A stretch of 26,954 nt of DNA, from positions 1 to 26,954 of the IMG/VR virus record IMGVR_UViG_3300022591_000057; one strand, 5' to 3'. The position numbers were made by a program, and so were the translations under genes. Each line of letters opens with the position of its first letter. Position 1 is the first letter of the stretch. This DNA is from a virus. Positions 8,972 through 16,994 of the stretch are shown piece by piece. Below the pieces are notes generated by a model that was given only the letters and a program-made list of their open reading frames with translations, did no database searches and was not told the DNA's origin.

Positions 8972-9751
8972 TCACTTGCCGCTAGGCCAAAAAAACTCAA
9001 CGGAAAGCGGAACTGTGAGTCTATCTTCAAACGCACACTCCTTATTTGAACACTTGAAGTCAAACTCCATATCAATACCTGGTTGCATTTTATTCACATA
9101 TCTACGCAACGCAAGGGAGTCTCCAGCAACTAACTCTGTCGGATTCGTTGAATCAACAAACTTCGCAATGCGTCCGAGTGTCCTATCTCCATCCACGGAT
9201 GTAATCATTTTCTTCATACGTGTGGACAAATCAGGCGTATACTCTGTCTGTATCTTCTTTATCGCGGTAAGTTCCGAAGTGACTTCTGTTTCATCCTTAC
9301 TGCAAAGAAATCTGAATGTGATTTTGTGATGAGAGATAGGAAGTTCAAATGAAAACTCATTTACGCCTTGCGGCCACTGTTCTACGTTCACTTCCTTGTG
9401 TTCCAACTTCGCAAGGTCAATCGTCACTTTCTGTTTGTTCTCACAAATAGGACAAGTGACTTCAACATCATAGTTCTTTCCGTATCCGAGAACGCGAGTT
9501 GCAATCATCAGTGCGTTCTTATCACCAATGAGTAAGTCGTCATAGTTGACCGGAGAAACGAGAACGTTCTTCAGCACCATATCTATTGCGACACCCTTCT
9601 TGACAAGACCGGTAGAAGTCAAAATATCTTCTTCCCTTGCACCCATATAGCGAATTTCAATTGACCCCTTTGATAGAGGGCTTGTTTGTGGATAGAACCA
9701 TCCCTTCGAAGGAAGGTCTAGTACTTCCGTGTTGTGTTGTGTGTCTGACAT
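8972..9751 (-). CDS. T4 gp26-like baseplate/tail assembly protein
   Basis: A 259-residue protein with the hallmarks of the T4 baseplate gp26 family (Pfam T4_baseplate): LDLPSKGWFYP (11-21), GSIEIRYMGAREEDIL (29-44), a VAIDMVLKNVL helix, and LLIGDKNALMIATRVLGYG (73-91). Four cysteines, C100/C103 in TCPIC and C234/C239 in CSNKEC, probably bind one zinc. In T4, gp26 assists assembly of the baseplate hub; in many myophages the equivalent gene acts like a tail assembly chaperone before the tape measure, as placed here. The C-terminus reads VEFFWPSGK, and the two Phe codons plus the first base of Trp form a run of seven T that may be a frameshift site. A hairpin terminator precedes the gene. Confidence 0.8.
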   Translation of the reverse strand: MSDTQHNTEVLDLPSKGWFYPQTSPLSKGSIEIRYMGAREEDILTSTGLVKKGVAIDMVLKNVLVSPVNYDDLLIGDKNALMIATRVLGYGKNYDVEVTCPICENKQKVTIDLAKLEHKEVNVEQWPQGVNEFSFELPISHHKITFRFLCSKDETEVTSELTAIKKIQTEYTPDLSTRMKKMITSVDGDRTLGRIAKFVDSTNPTELVAGDSLALRRYVNKMQPGIDMEFDFKCSNKECAFEDRLTVPLSVEFFWPSGK

Positions 9752-9808
9752 ATGTTTTTCCTTTTGTGGTTGATAACTAATTACGAAACCATTCTACTGC
9801 GGAGAAGA

Positions 9809-9842
9809 AAAGAGAGGGCCGTCTGAACGCGACCCTCTCTTT
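9809..9842 (-). terminator. Terminator after tail tube gene
   Basis: On the minus strand a 10-base-pair perfect stem (AAAGAGAGGG with CCCTCTCTTT) closes a 14-base loop, about 25 bases after the tube stop. The 3' arm runs into TTTTCTTC, a modest U-tract. It fits a rho-independent terminator, which would let the very abundant tube be made from its own short transcript. Confidence 0.7.
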
Positions 9843-9867
9843 CTGGCTGTCACCTCTGACCGAAATT

Positions 9868-10356
9868 TTAGAACTGCAATATTGCGTAGTCGTAGCGGAG
9901 CGTCAATGTAATGTCAACGAACGCACTTTCTGCCCACGACAAATCACCGAACTGCGCCTGCTTGATATACGCACCTTTCAACGTCCACTCTTGAACTTTA
10001 TCTCCGAGAGGCCCGAGTACGTTGATGGTTATATCCTTTTTATACATATCAGAGTATCCCTCACGACCCGTAACTGACTCCAGATGGAGTCTAATCCATT
10101 CCATAACAGCACCCGATGCAGAAGGAACGATTGGGTCATAGAGAGTGATTGTCAAATCTTGCCACTCACCCTTACCCTTAATCTTCCTTTTGATGTTGAT
10201 GTGGTCAAGCGTTATATCTTCAAACGCAAGTGTCGGACGTGCAGCTGCGTGAATCATAAACGCCGGAATGCCTTCTATGTACATAATAAAACGGTTCTTA
10301 ACCATCGGTTCGAAGGCGACACCAAAAATCTCGTTCTGGTCAATCAAATTTGCCAT
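9868..10356 (-). CDS. Tail tube protein (T4 gp19-like)
   Basis: The 162-residue product is almost the same length as T4 gp19 (163). I chose the ATG at 10356 because GGAGAAG lies directly upstream; an in-frame start seven codons earlier would cover that site. Family-like segments are FEPMVKNRFIMYIEGIPAFM near the N-terminus, KRKIKGKGEWQDLTITLYDP in the middle and SAFVDITLTLRYDYAILQF at the C-terminus. Hexamers of this protein stack to form the inner tube through which DNA and the tape measure pass. A terminator and candidate promoter b lie before it and a terminator after it, so it appears to be a single-gene unit, fitting a high-copy structural protein. Confidence 0.9.
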   Translation of the reverse strand: MANLIDQNEIFGVAFEPMVKNRFIMYIEGIPAFMIHAAARPTLAFEDITLDHINIKRKIKGKGEWQDLTITLYDPIVPSASGAVMEWIRLHLESVTGREGYSDMYKKDITINVLGPLGDKVQEWTLKGAYIKQAQFGDLSWAESAFVDITLTLRYDYAILQF

Positions 10357-10407
10357 TACTCTTCTCCAAAAGTCCACACTCTGTTGAAACTACAATCGTT
10401 GTACTCC

Positions 10408-10417
10408 AATAAATATC
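10408..10417 (-). promoter_or_regulatory. Candidate late promoter b (GATATTTATT)
   Basis: Minus-strand GATATTTATT lies 51 bases before the tail tube ATG and only about 10 bases after the U-tract of the preceding terminator. It shares ATATTTAT with four other sites at gene-group heads. The tight terminator-promoter arrangement supports a start of transcription here. No experimental support can be read from sequence. Confidence 0.55.
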
Positions 10418-10427
10418 AACCAAAGGG

Positions 10428-10452
10428 AAAAACCGCACCATTTCTGATGCGG
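10428..10452 (-). terminator. Strong rho-independent terminator after zinc-ribbon gene
   Basis: On the minus strand CCGCATCA pairs with TGGTGCGG (8 base pairs, one G-T) around a GAAA tetraloop, followed at once by TTTTT. This is a textbook intrinsic terminator, 17 bases after the stop of the zinc-ribbon gene. Confidence 0.88.
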
Positions 10453-10468
10453 CCTTCCCTTGATTTAC

Positions 10469-11284
10469 TTAGTTAATACGCACTGGATTCCCACACCTTG
10501 CACAAAAACGGTCATTAAACTTGACTGCCTTTCCGCACTGTGTACAATGGAGTTTGTCCTCAGCGTAAACTACCGCCTCATCCGCATCTATACCCCTCAA
10601 CCACAACTTGATAACGGTTGATGGATATTCCTTCTCTCCGAAACTACCAACACCGAAGGACTGATTGGAATGACCACCTTCCACGGTTGCCCCAGCGTGT
10701 CCTGCCGGGCCAGGTGATGCAACTTGTTGCATACTCATACAACTGACCGCACCTGAAAACTGTGAAGCATCTGCACTTAAGTTCATATGTCCAACTTCAT
10801 CTGCATCTGAAGTACGGTACATCGCTCCTTTATACATAGGTGTGTGCCATTTTGGTCTGTATGGCCAACTACCTGAATCGTCGTTTTGCCAGTATGGCCA
10901 ATTGTTGGACACTGACCACGTGATTACTGGTGCTGGTTTCTCAAACCATACTTCCACTTCGATCAATCCGTTCTCCATACTTGAGGGGTCTTGAACACGT
11001 GAATCTCCAAGTGGGACGAATTTCAGTTTCTTGCCTTTCGACAAGTCACCGTCCGTGATGAAACGTTCAACGTCCACGGAACTACGAGCCGGAATAATAA
11101 TCTCTTGACCGCCGAGAATATCGGTTCCGTCAATCGTAATCTTAGCGATTGCACGTTGCCATTTGTCGTTCTTGATTTTGAGTGAGTATTCAGAATAGTC
11201 TGGTAAGTAGACTTGATTTCCGTGAACTTCACGGAGCGGTTTCCCGTCTTTTTCGATGAGCACAATGATACTATTTTTGTACAT
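10469..11284 (-). CDS. Zinc-ribbon protein of unknown function between sheath and tube genes
   Basis: The start at 11284 is fixed by AAAGGAGAAC just upstream; a longer in-frame start at 11419 would run through two hairpins and is unlikely. The 271-residue protein has three parts. Residues 1-118 form a beta-rich domain (DGKPLREV, IDGTDILGGQEIIIPARSS, DVERF) resembling a conserved phage/bacterial domain whose function I do not know. Residues 119-146 are very rich in Trp, Tyr and Pro (WPYWQN, WPYRPKW). After a Gly/Ser-rich linker comes GIDADEAVVYAEDK and a C-terminal zinc ribbon C247-x2-C250...C261-x2-C264. T4 has no gene at this place between gp18 and gp19. It has its own leader hairpins and a strong terminator, so it is probably made at its own level. 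It may be a virion or host-interaction protein. Confidence 0.75.
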   Translation of the reverse strand: MYKNSIIVLIEKDGKPLREVHGNQVYLPDYSEYSLKIKNDKWQRAIAKITIDGTDILGGQEIIIPARSSVDVERFITDGDLSKGKKLKFVPLGDSRVQDPSSMENGLIEVEVWFEKPAPVITWSVSNNWPYWQNDDSGSWPYRPKWHTPMYKGAMYRTSDADEVGHMNLSADASQFSGAVSCMSMQQVASPGPAGHAGATVEGGHSNQSFGVGSFGEKEYPSTVIKLWLRGIDADEAVVYAEDKLHCTQCGKAVKFNDRFCARCGNPVRIN

Positions 11285-11309
11285 TGGTGTTCTCCTTTGT
11301 TTGTTTTTA

Positions 11310-11351
11310 GAGTCGCCCGAACAACGACTCAGAATGTTATTTGAGTTCGGG
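11310..11351 (-). promoter_or_regulatory. Leader with two mutually exclusive hairpins
   Basis: In the minus-strand leader of the zinc-ribbon gene, CCCGAAC (11351-11345) can pair with GTTCGGG (11322-11316). GAGTCG (11330-11325) can pair with CGACTC (11315-11310). The 3' arm of the first stem lies in the loop of the second, so both cannot form fully at once. Such arrangements can act as switches or attenuators, but there is no known riboswitch consensus here and the pairings may be chance. Confidence 0.35.
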
Positions 11352-11381
11352 AAAGGTTCACACTTATTTTGATATAACAGT

Positions 11382-11413
11382 GGGAGTGCCCTTCCATACA
11401 GAAGGACACTCCC
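11382..11413 (-). terminator. Hairpin after tail sheath gene (possible terminator)
   Basis: Minus-strand GGGAGTG-T-CCTTC pairs with GAAGG-G-CACTCCC (12 pairs, one internal mismatch) around a 6-base loop, about 20 bases after the sheath stop. There is no U-tract after it (ACTGTTATATC follows), so it may be a weak or factor-assisted terminator, or a stem that protects the sheath mRNA 3' end. Confidence 0.5.
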
Positions 11414-11430
11414 TTGCACATTACCTAATG

Positions 11431-13761
11431 TTAGGCATTAGGGAACGTTGCACCTGTTGGTAGAACGTTGAAGTCAATTACTATGAACTCCGAAGTTTTC
11501 GTCGGTTTAATCCAAATCTGACCGTACAAAATCAACTGGTCAATCAAATCCGCCGTATTGTTCGAGTCGTCCATCTTAATAAAGAACGCATACAAACCAC
11601 TCTTCTGTTGCACGCTTGCGAAGTATGGATTTGTGATGTTTAAGAATCTGTTACGTGTTGCGGTGACGTTCTGTTCAAAGTTCAAGAACAATGAAGTCGT
11701 TGCGACGAACTTCTTAAGGTTAATCACCAACCTACGAACGTTGATACGGTCGAGTGCGGATGCCTTAAGTTGCAAGTTCTTCTGACCCCACGCAGTAACT
11801 CCTTGTCCTGGGAATGTTGCGAGAGGATTGATTCTTGCTTCATACAAATTGTCGCGCTGGTTGTGATCGAGTTTCAACTTTGCTTCGATTACTCCAGGAA
11901 GTCCACCACGATTCAAACCAGCTGGTGCATACCATTCGTATGCGATACTGTCGTTAAATGCAAACACGCCAGGCATCACTACGGATGGTGGAACCCAAAT
12001 CTGACTATTCGTTGAGGACTCTACGACTTTCACCCACGGGAAGTAAACCGCGACATAGTTAGAATCCATAGGATTGCCTTCTATGACGTTGATTGCTTCT
12101 TGTACCGTGTCTTGTGAACTGAAACCATCTGCGATATAGAATACATCACCACGATTTTCACACACGTTCTTCGCATACAACACAATTTGCGTATGATCTT
12201 CGTAGTTGACACCCGGAAGTACGAGCAAATTCGTATCAATATCTTCTTGACTTGCGATTGCGTCAATTGCCTTCTTCCAATTCAATGCGTCTGCGGTTGC
12301 TCCTGTAGACAAATCAAAGCCAAAGACGTTCAAATTGGTAATATCATCACCTACGTTGACTGGTGTTGCAGGAGACATACCGTCAAATCCACCCTGGAAC
12401 GGAACAATGAACTTGCGGTAATCTTGAATACCACCAATGTTAGCAAGAGAACCTGTGGTTACTACACCACTGAGCGTTGCGGACACTGAAATGTCGTCAA
12501 GACTGAATGTGACGTTGTTTCCAACTCCACCAGCTTTACTATTGACTGGCGAAAGATAATTGAGGTTATCGGCATTTTCAAAATCAAATCCAAAGAACCT
12601 ACGTGCATCATATACACTATCTATGGATTGCGTAGTCACGGTAGTTGCGGCGGATGCACTTAAATATGGACTAAGCAATGCAGCATATCCATATGGAAGT
12701 GCGGTTGGAGTTACATTTCCCACACCCGATGCCAATTCGACACGAACATATTGACTTACCGCTGGGTTAGAACCGCTCGACACCACTTTATTCACACCAT
12801 CGTACACCATATTGACGGCATACTTATCACCAATTCTCTTTGGTAGATAGTTTGAACTCTTCGGGTCAAGAGTGAGGTTTGCGAATGTTTCAATAACATC
12901 TGGTCTACGGTCAAGGTCTACCGAATCCATTGTACCATTGACTGTACGCACAATTACAGTAAACGTACCATAATTGTTTGTCTGTACATTTCCAACCTTA
13001 ATGTCTTGAATACCAATCTTGATGTCTTTGTTTGAAATGTTTCCATCACCGAGATTGTGGAACTTGAACAAGTTGACGGCAGTTCCACTGAAATGCTGAG
13101 ACTGAATCCAAGGCGTTACACCGTGGTCAAATCCAATAGATGAAGAGTATACAGAAGATGTAAATGCTCCCATCGTTGAATCGTTTGGACTTGTATATTG
13201 ACCCGCAAGAACATCGTTCATAAACTGCACATATATTGGTTGCGTTCCAAACGGAGACGTTCCAAATACCTTCGTGATGTAGTTAGGACTTGCTGGGTCA
13301 AACGATGCACTGATGCTTTGACTTACAAATGGAGTACTACCACTTACATTAAGAACAAATGATTCTGCCGTTCCAGCAACATATGTAACTCCGCTAAGCT
13401 TTCCAGCATTGTTACTAGGTGCAAGAACTGCTACAACCTTAGTTCCGAGTGAACTTGTGGTCGGCGAAAGTAACCACTCTAGTGTATTGTATCCGTTTCC
13501 ACCGAGCACTCTTACAACGTTTACAACACTCGCGTTACCGAGATATGATTCTACGGTGCGAGGCACATACGTTTTTGTGCTTGAAAATCCACACTTCGTA
13601 TAGAAGTCGTTCAAACCATTGTTGCATACAATCGGTACTAATGCTGGCCCTTTCTGGGTCGGTCCGATGACCGTTGCACCAATGGTACTGACTCCTTGCG
13701 CAATGAAGGATAAATCCTTCTCGCGGATGAATACACCCGCACTGACGATCTTTTCAGCCAT
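11431..13761 (-). CDS. Tail sheath protein (T4 gp18-like)
   Basis: A 776-residue contractile sheath subunit. The N-terminus has the family signature: SAGVFIREKDLSF, then GATVIGPTQKGPALVPIVC. The C-terminal domain shows the conserved sheath core: RRLVINLKKFVATTSLFLNFE, NRFLNITNPYF and DQLILYGQIWIKPTKTSEFI. The conserved ends form the inner ring that contacts the tube and provide the strand exchange between subunits. The middle (about 120-450) is long and Ser/Thr/Gly-rich, probably surface-exposed insertion domains; the protein is over 100 residues longer than T4 gp18 (659). GGAGAAAAGG precedes the ATG, and the coiled-coil gene ends 12 bases before it. This is one of the most secure calls in the window. 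Confidence 0.96.
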   Translation of the reverse strand: MAEKIVSAGVFIREKDLSFIAQGVSTIGATVIGPTQKGPALVPIVCNNGLNDFYTKCGFSSTKTYVPRTVESYLGNASVVNVVRVLGGNGYNTLEWLLSPTTSSLGTKVVAVLAPSNNAGKLSGVTYVAGTAESFVLNVSGSTPFVSQSISASFDPASPNYITKVFGTSPFGTQPIYVQFMNDVLAGQYTSPNDSTMGAFTSSVYSSSIGFDHGVTPWIQSQHFSGTAVNLFKFHNLGDGNISNKDIKIGIQDIKVGNVQTNNYGTFTVIVRTVNGTMDSVDLDRRPDVIETFANLTLDPKSSNYLPKRIGDKYAVNMVYDGVNKVVSSGSNPAVSQYVRVELASGVGNVTPTALPYGYAALLSPYLSASAATTVTTQSIDSVYDARRFFGFDFENADNLNYLSPVNSKAGGVGNNVTFSLDDISVSATLSGVVTTGSLANIGGIQDYRKFIVPFQGGFDGMSPATPVNVGDDITNLNVFGFDLSTGATADALNWKKAIDAIASQEDIDTNLLVLPGVNYEDHTQIVLYAKNVCENRGDVFYIADGFSSQDTVQEAINVIEGNPMDSNYVAVYFPWVKVVESSTNSQIWVPPSVVMPGVFAFNDSIAYEWYAPAGLNRGGLPGVIEAKLKLDHNQRDNLYEARINPLATFPGQGVTAWGQKNLQLKASALDRINVRRLVINLKKFVATTSLFLNFEQNVTATRNRFLNITNPYFASVQQKSGLYAFFIKMDDSNNTADLIDQLILYGQIWIKPTKTSEFIVIDFNVLPTGATFPNA

Positions 13762-13773
13762 ACCTTTTCTCCG

Positions 13774-14064
13774 TTATTTCGGTTGTTGTGCAGTTATTGG
13801 AGTAAATTCGCCAGTATTCAAATCCAACTGGCCTTGACCATACTTCGATTGAAGAGCTTCGAGCAATTTCTTCTCTTCCTCTCTTGCACCACCAACCATC
13901 GCTCTTAAATTTTCGACTTCAACTTCCAATACGTTCAGACGGTCGGTGAGATCGAATTTTTCCAATTGAACTTGGCCCAATCGGAATGTTGCTTGTGTAT
14001 ATTTCTGTTGAAGGTCTGCTACCGACTTCAACTCTTCGGGTGTGAACTTGATTTTATCTGACAT
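13774..14064 (-). CDS. Small coiled-coil protein upstream of sheath
   Basis: A 96-residue acidic protein, almost entirely helical by eye, with heptad-like spacing in VADLQQKYTQATFRLGQVQL and LTDRLNVLEVEVENLRAMV. The end reads KYGQGQLDLNTGEFTP, a short motif I associate with small phage coiled-coil proteins of unknown role. It shares a unit with the sheath gene and has its own candidate promoter (14104-14113) and GGAGAG ribosome site. It could be a virion component or a sheath chaperone. T4 has the terminase genes in this interval, but nothing here shows terminase function. Confidence 0.7.
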   Translation of the reverse strand: MSDKIKFTPEELKSVADLQQKYTQATFRLGQVQLEKFDLTDRLNVLEVEVENLRAMVGGAREEEKKLLEALQSKYGQGQLDLNTGEFTPITAQQPK

Positions 14065-14103
14065 AGGTGTAACTCTCCTTCCAAAAGATGATAGTTTTAC
14101 GAC

Positions 14104-14113
14104 TATAAATATG
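14104..14113 (-). promoter_or_regulatory. Candidate late promoter c (CATATTTATA)
   Basis: Minus-strand CATATTTATA, preceded by ATT and followed by GTCG, lies 39 bases before the ATG of the coiled-coil gene that leads into the tail sheath. It shares the ATATTTAT core with the other sites. It would give the sheath unit its own late transcript, separate from the glycosyltransferase genes. Confidence 0.55.
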
Positions 14114-14124
14114 AATTAGGAATC

Positions 14125-14601
14125 TCAAAATGCGAATTTTCGCACAGCCGCGATGACAATTTTTGGTTCAACAAATACCTTCTCGTCGTATTCGTCCAAT
14201 TCCCACCATTCGAATTGACGGGGACGCAAAAACTCTCGCCCTTTCAACAAATTTACGTTTTCGTGATATCCGAACAATTTGGGGTCTGACCGTCCCCAGA
14301 TTACGATTCCGCGCTTCCCAATGAAGTGCGCGTAGTGTTGAACCCAATTGTCAACGGAAATCCAAAAGTTGTACTGTTTGATTGCGGCCTCTGCATCTAC
14401 GAGAGACGTATATTGAACGAACTTGTGAATACTCGGCAATCGTAGTTCATTACCGTATACGAGTTGTACCACTTCAACATTATCGTACACCGGTAAATTC
14501 GCTGGTAATACTTCAACCACTTCATTCCACCACGGATAGTTCTTTGGATTTCGTTTACCGTCTTTCAAGAGACGTGAATATGGAGAGATTAAAATTTTCA
14601 T
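14125..14601 (-). CDS. GT9-like glycosyltransferase, C-terminal half
   Basis: A 158-residue protein that looks like only the second Rossmann half of a GT9-type (heptosyltransferase-like) enzyme. It has an entry strand KILISPYSR, then FWISVDNWVQHYAHFIGKRG, matching the family's 'D-x-x-x-x-H-x-A' nucleotide-sugar site, and IVIWGRSDPKLFGY. The first half of such an enzyme is at the C-terminus of the preceding gene. I chose the ATG at 14601, which overlaps the upstream TGA as ATGA and has GGAGA eight bases before it. Coupled re-initiation would yield both halves in equal amounts, and they may assemble. Alternatively an ancestral single gene was broken by a frameshift. Confidence 0.65.
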   Translation of the reverse strand: MKILISPYSRLLKDGKRNPKNYPWWNEVVEVLPANLPVYDNVEVVQLVYGNELRLPSIHKFVQYTSLVDAEAAIKQYNFWISVDNWVQHYAHFIGKRGIVIWGRSDPKLFGYHENVNLLKGREFLRPRQFEWWELDEYDEKVFVEPKIVIAAVRKFAF

Positions 14602-16934
14602 AACCACATTCTCCTATATGCTTCAACAAGGTTTTGTTTGAAATCGTGAGTACGCATCCATTCATAGACATTATGTTCCGGTAGATTCATTCCCATATCC
14701 TTCGCATCTTGAATGGAAATTTGCGTTATTGTATCTTCCTCACGGAACACTTCTGGATAACACGTTGAAAGTATGATGCGTCCATATCTCTGTTTCAAGT
14801 CGTGTAGAATGTGTTTGAACGCATAGTGATCGCCGACGCCTGTATCGAGTATGATTGTCTTTGTCTCACGGAACTGAACCTTGAACTTCTGCATATATTT
14901 CTTGAAGATTTCTTCGTCGTGTTTCATATTCTGTTCAACTTCATAGGCGCGGATTCCGCCGCTTTCCGCTCGAAGGTGCCACGTTACCACGTCACCAATG
15001 ACTATGAGTTTGTATCCTTGTTGTTTGATACCCCACGTGAACATTGTCTCTTCGCGGTGTCCAACAGGACTCAAACTCAAATCATATCCGTGTCCAGCAA
15101 GTTTTCTGCGGAACAAATACGTGTTGTGTAGGTGGTCAACTTCTCGTTCGCCTTCAAACTTATCCCACTGAGTATTCGGACTGAAATATATGTCGCGAAT
15201 GTCACCAGAGGAAATCTTGTGCCATACTTTGTTGGTATTCGCCGGTACAATCGCACAAGACGCAACTGCACCAACTTCATCATCCTCTTTCAATTTGCGA
15301 ACCAATGCCTCAAGTACATTTGTTTCTGGTAAGTTATCATCATCAAGTCTCCATATCAAAGGTGTCTTACAGACTTCCAACATAAGTTGGTCAATGTCTG
15401 CCATACCTTTCTTACGACCCCACTGAATCCAACAAGAGATTCCTTTCAGTTCCATAAGTCGGAACAACCCTTGCCACACTGGGTCGTCCTTTATCTTCTT
15501 TTCATTTTGTTCACCATCGTCAATGACCAAAATCTTACTAGGTGGTGTCGTCTGATTGACTATCGCAGAGATGCATTGTGGAAGGGTAGTGAAAAATCTT
15601 CCCTTCGTAGGAATACACGCAGTTACTTCATACCCTTCCAACTCACCGTCAAGCTTGATTTCCGGTGGTTTCTCCGCTGGCGCGACTTCACCGCCTGGCT
15701 TGAAAGCTTCCACACGGAAACACGGACCTGGATGCGGATATTCGGTCTTGTCGGTAAATGATATGTTGACATAACCCGCTCGATCAAGTTGTTCCTTCAA
15801 ATTTTCTTCATACCATCCATAAAGATGAGGAGAGGTGATTTTCGATGCGTCGTCTTTATCTGTGGTGTTTATGACACCATACATCATAGCAATATTTCCT
15901 GGCATATCTTGTTTCTTTTCAGGCAATCGGTATGCGTCCAACACCCATTCACACAATTTGATAAAGTGAGGCATCTCCATTACAAGTTTGCCACCCGGTC
16001 TTAATATGCGTTTCCACTCTATCAATGTCTGCACAATGGTGAATGGGTTAAGATGCTCAAAAACGTGTGATGCAATGATTAGACCACCGCAATCATCTGG
16101 CATATCAGGCATCGGTTTCTGAATATCCATCAGGAGTCCGGCACGTTCATCATACAAATCAACATTGATCGCGTCGTGCATTATGTCGCCGGCACAACCA
16201 AAGTTGAATTTTGCATTGTGATTGTATTTTTTCAGATTGATAATACCATTTCGTCTACATATAACCTTTCGGTATTCAGGTATGTCTCTGTAGCTGCGAT
16301 TGTCTTTGTGCCAAATCGGAAAATCTGATGCGTTCGTAACACCATTGTATTGTGTTGTTGCGGTCTGTACCACTTCCCATCCATCTACTTGTATCTTAGC
16401 GCAGTAATCAATATCTTCACCACCCGCGGGCGTGTAAATTTCATCAAAGGAACCATACTTCTCAAAAAGTTCTCTTGGTGTCAATAAACAGAATCCGACT
16501 ACAAAACGATACCCGGCATATCCATCATAAAGAACAAGTGGGCCTGCTGCACCTACTTTTGGATTTGTAAACGCATCCAATTGTTTTTGAATCCATTCAT
16601 TCGGTTTGCCCCACGGAAGGAATACAACATCATTATTGAGGAACAAAAGATATTTGCCTTTTGCAACCTTCGCACCTTCATTGCTTGCTTTGGTGAATCC
16701 TAATTGTTCATCGAACCATACCAATTTGTACACATCATCCTTGTCATTAGCGATCAACTCCTCAACATATGGCCGAGTATTATCTGTACAACCATTTGCT
16801 ACGATGACGATTTCGAATTGTTTGAACATATCGTCCGTGGTGGAACTGCGAACACTATCAATGCACTCTTTGAGCAAATCTTCCCAATGGTTCCACGTAG
16901 GAATGACGATACTGACTAATTTTTCGATTGGCAT
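14598..16934 (-). CDS. Multidomain glycosyltransferase-methyltransferase-glycosyltransferase
   Basis: A 778-residue fusion with four parts. (1) Residues 6-200: GT2 glycosyltransferase with VSIVIPTWN, the metal-site region LFLNNDVVF (97-105) and GGEDIDYC (171-178). (2) Residues 240-410: class I methyltransferase-like domain with a degenerate SAM loop FGCAGD (245-250), SHVFEHL (289-295) and LRPGGKLVMEMP (311-322). (3) Residues 435-690: second GT2 domain with ACIPTKGR, IDDG and the DDD motif at 531-533, then HREET. (4) Residues 691-778: first half of a GT9-like fold (TKTIILDTGVGDHYAFKHIL). The second half is the next gene. The protein could glycosylate the virion, phage DNA or a host surface polymer; the sequence does not say which. 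It has candidate promoter d but no visible terminator before it. Confidence 0.85.
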   Translation of the reverse strand: MPIEKLVSIVIPTWNHWEDLLKECIDSVRSSTTDDMFKQFEIVIVANGCTDNTRPYVEELIANDKDDVYKLVWFDEQLGFTKASNEGAKVAKGKYLLFLNNDVVFLPWGKPNEWIQKQLDAFTNPKVGAAGPLVLYDGYAGYRFVVGFCLLTPRELFEKYGSFDEIYTPAGGEDIDYCAKIQVDGWEVVQTATTQYNGVTNASDFPIWHKDNRSYRDIPEYRKVICRRNGIINLKKYNHNAKFNFGCAGDIMHDAINVDLYDERAGLLMDIQKPMPDMPDDCGGLIIASHVFEHLNPFTIVQTLIEWKRILRPGGKLVMEMPHFIKLCEWVLDAYRLPEKKQDMPGNIAMMYGVINTTDKDDASKITSPHLYGWYEENLKEQLDRAGYVNISFTDKTEYPHPGPCFRVEAFKPGGEVAPAEKPPEIKLDGELEGYEVTACIPTKGRFFTTLPQCISAIVNQTTPPSKILVIDDGEQNEKKIKDDPVWQGLFRLMELKGISCWIQWGRKKGMADIDQLMLEVCKTPLIWRLDDDNLPETNVLEALVRKLKEDDEVGAVASCAIVPANTNKVWHKISSGDIRDIYFSPNTQWDKFEGEREVDHLHNTYLFRRKLAGHGYDLSLSPVGHREETMFTWGIKQQGYKLIVIGDVVTWHLRAESGGIRAYEVEQNMKHDEEIFKKYMQKFKVQFRETKTIILDTGVGDHYAFKHILHDLKQRYGRIILSTCYPEVFREEDTITQISIQDAKDMGMNLPEHNVYEWMRTHDFKQNLVEAYRRMWL

Positions 16935-16963
16935 TTATGACCCTTTCTTTTGTAACACCTATC

Positions 16964-16973
16964 AATAAATATA
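16964..16973 (-). promoter_or_regulatory. Candidate late promoter d (TATATTTATT)
   Basis: Minus-strand TATATTTATT, with GGT before it and GATA after it, lies 29 bases before the ATG of the multidomain glycosyltransferase, the shortest distance among the six sites. It carries the same ATATTTAT core. If active, it separates the glycosylation pair from the neck genes. Confidence 0.5.
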
Positions 16974-16994
16974 ACCTACTTTTTCAAAACGCAA

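Noticed and set aside
11310-11351. H-type pseudoknot in the leader of the zinc-ribbon gene
   Set aside because: The pairing order fits a pseudoknot, but no bases remain to span one of the stems, so the two stems are better seen as alternatives.
11285-11419. Longer start for the zinc-ribbon gene at 11419
   Set aside because: The extra 45 residues run through two hairpins and past a strong GGAGAA site, and they look non-coding (RCSGDSKNKQRRTP). The ATG at 11284 is better.
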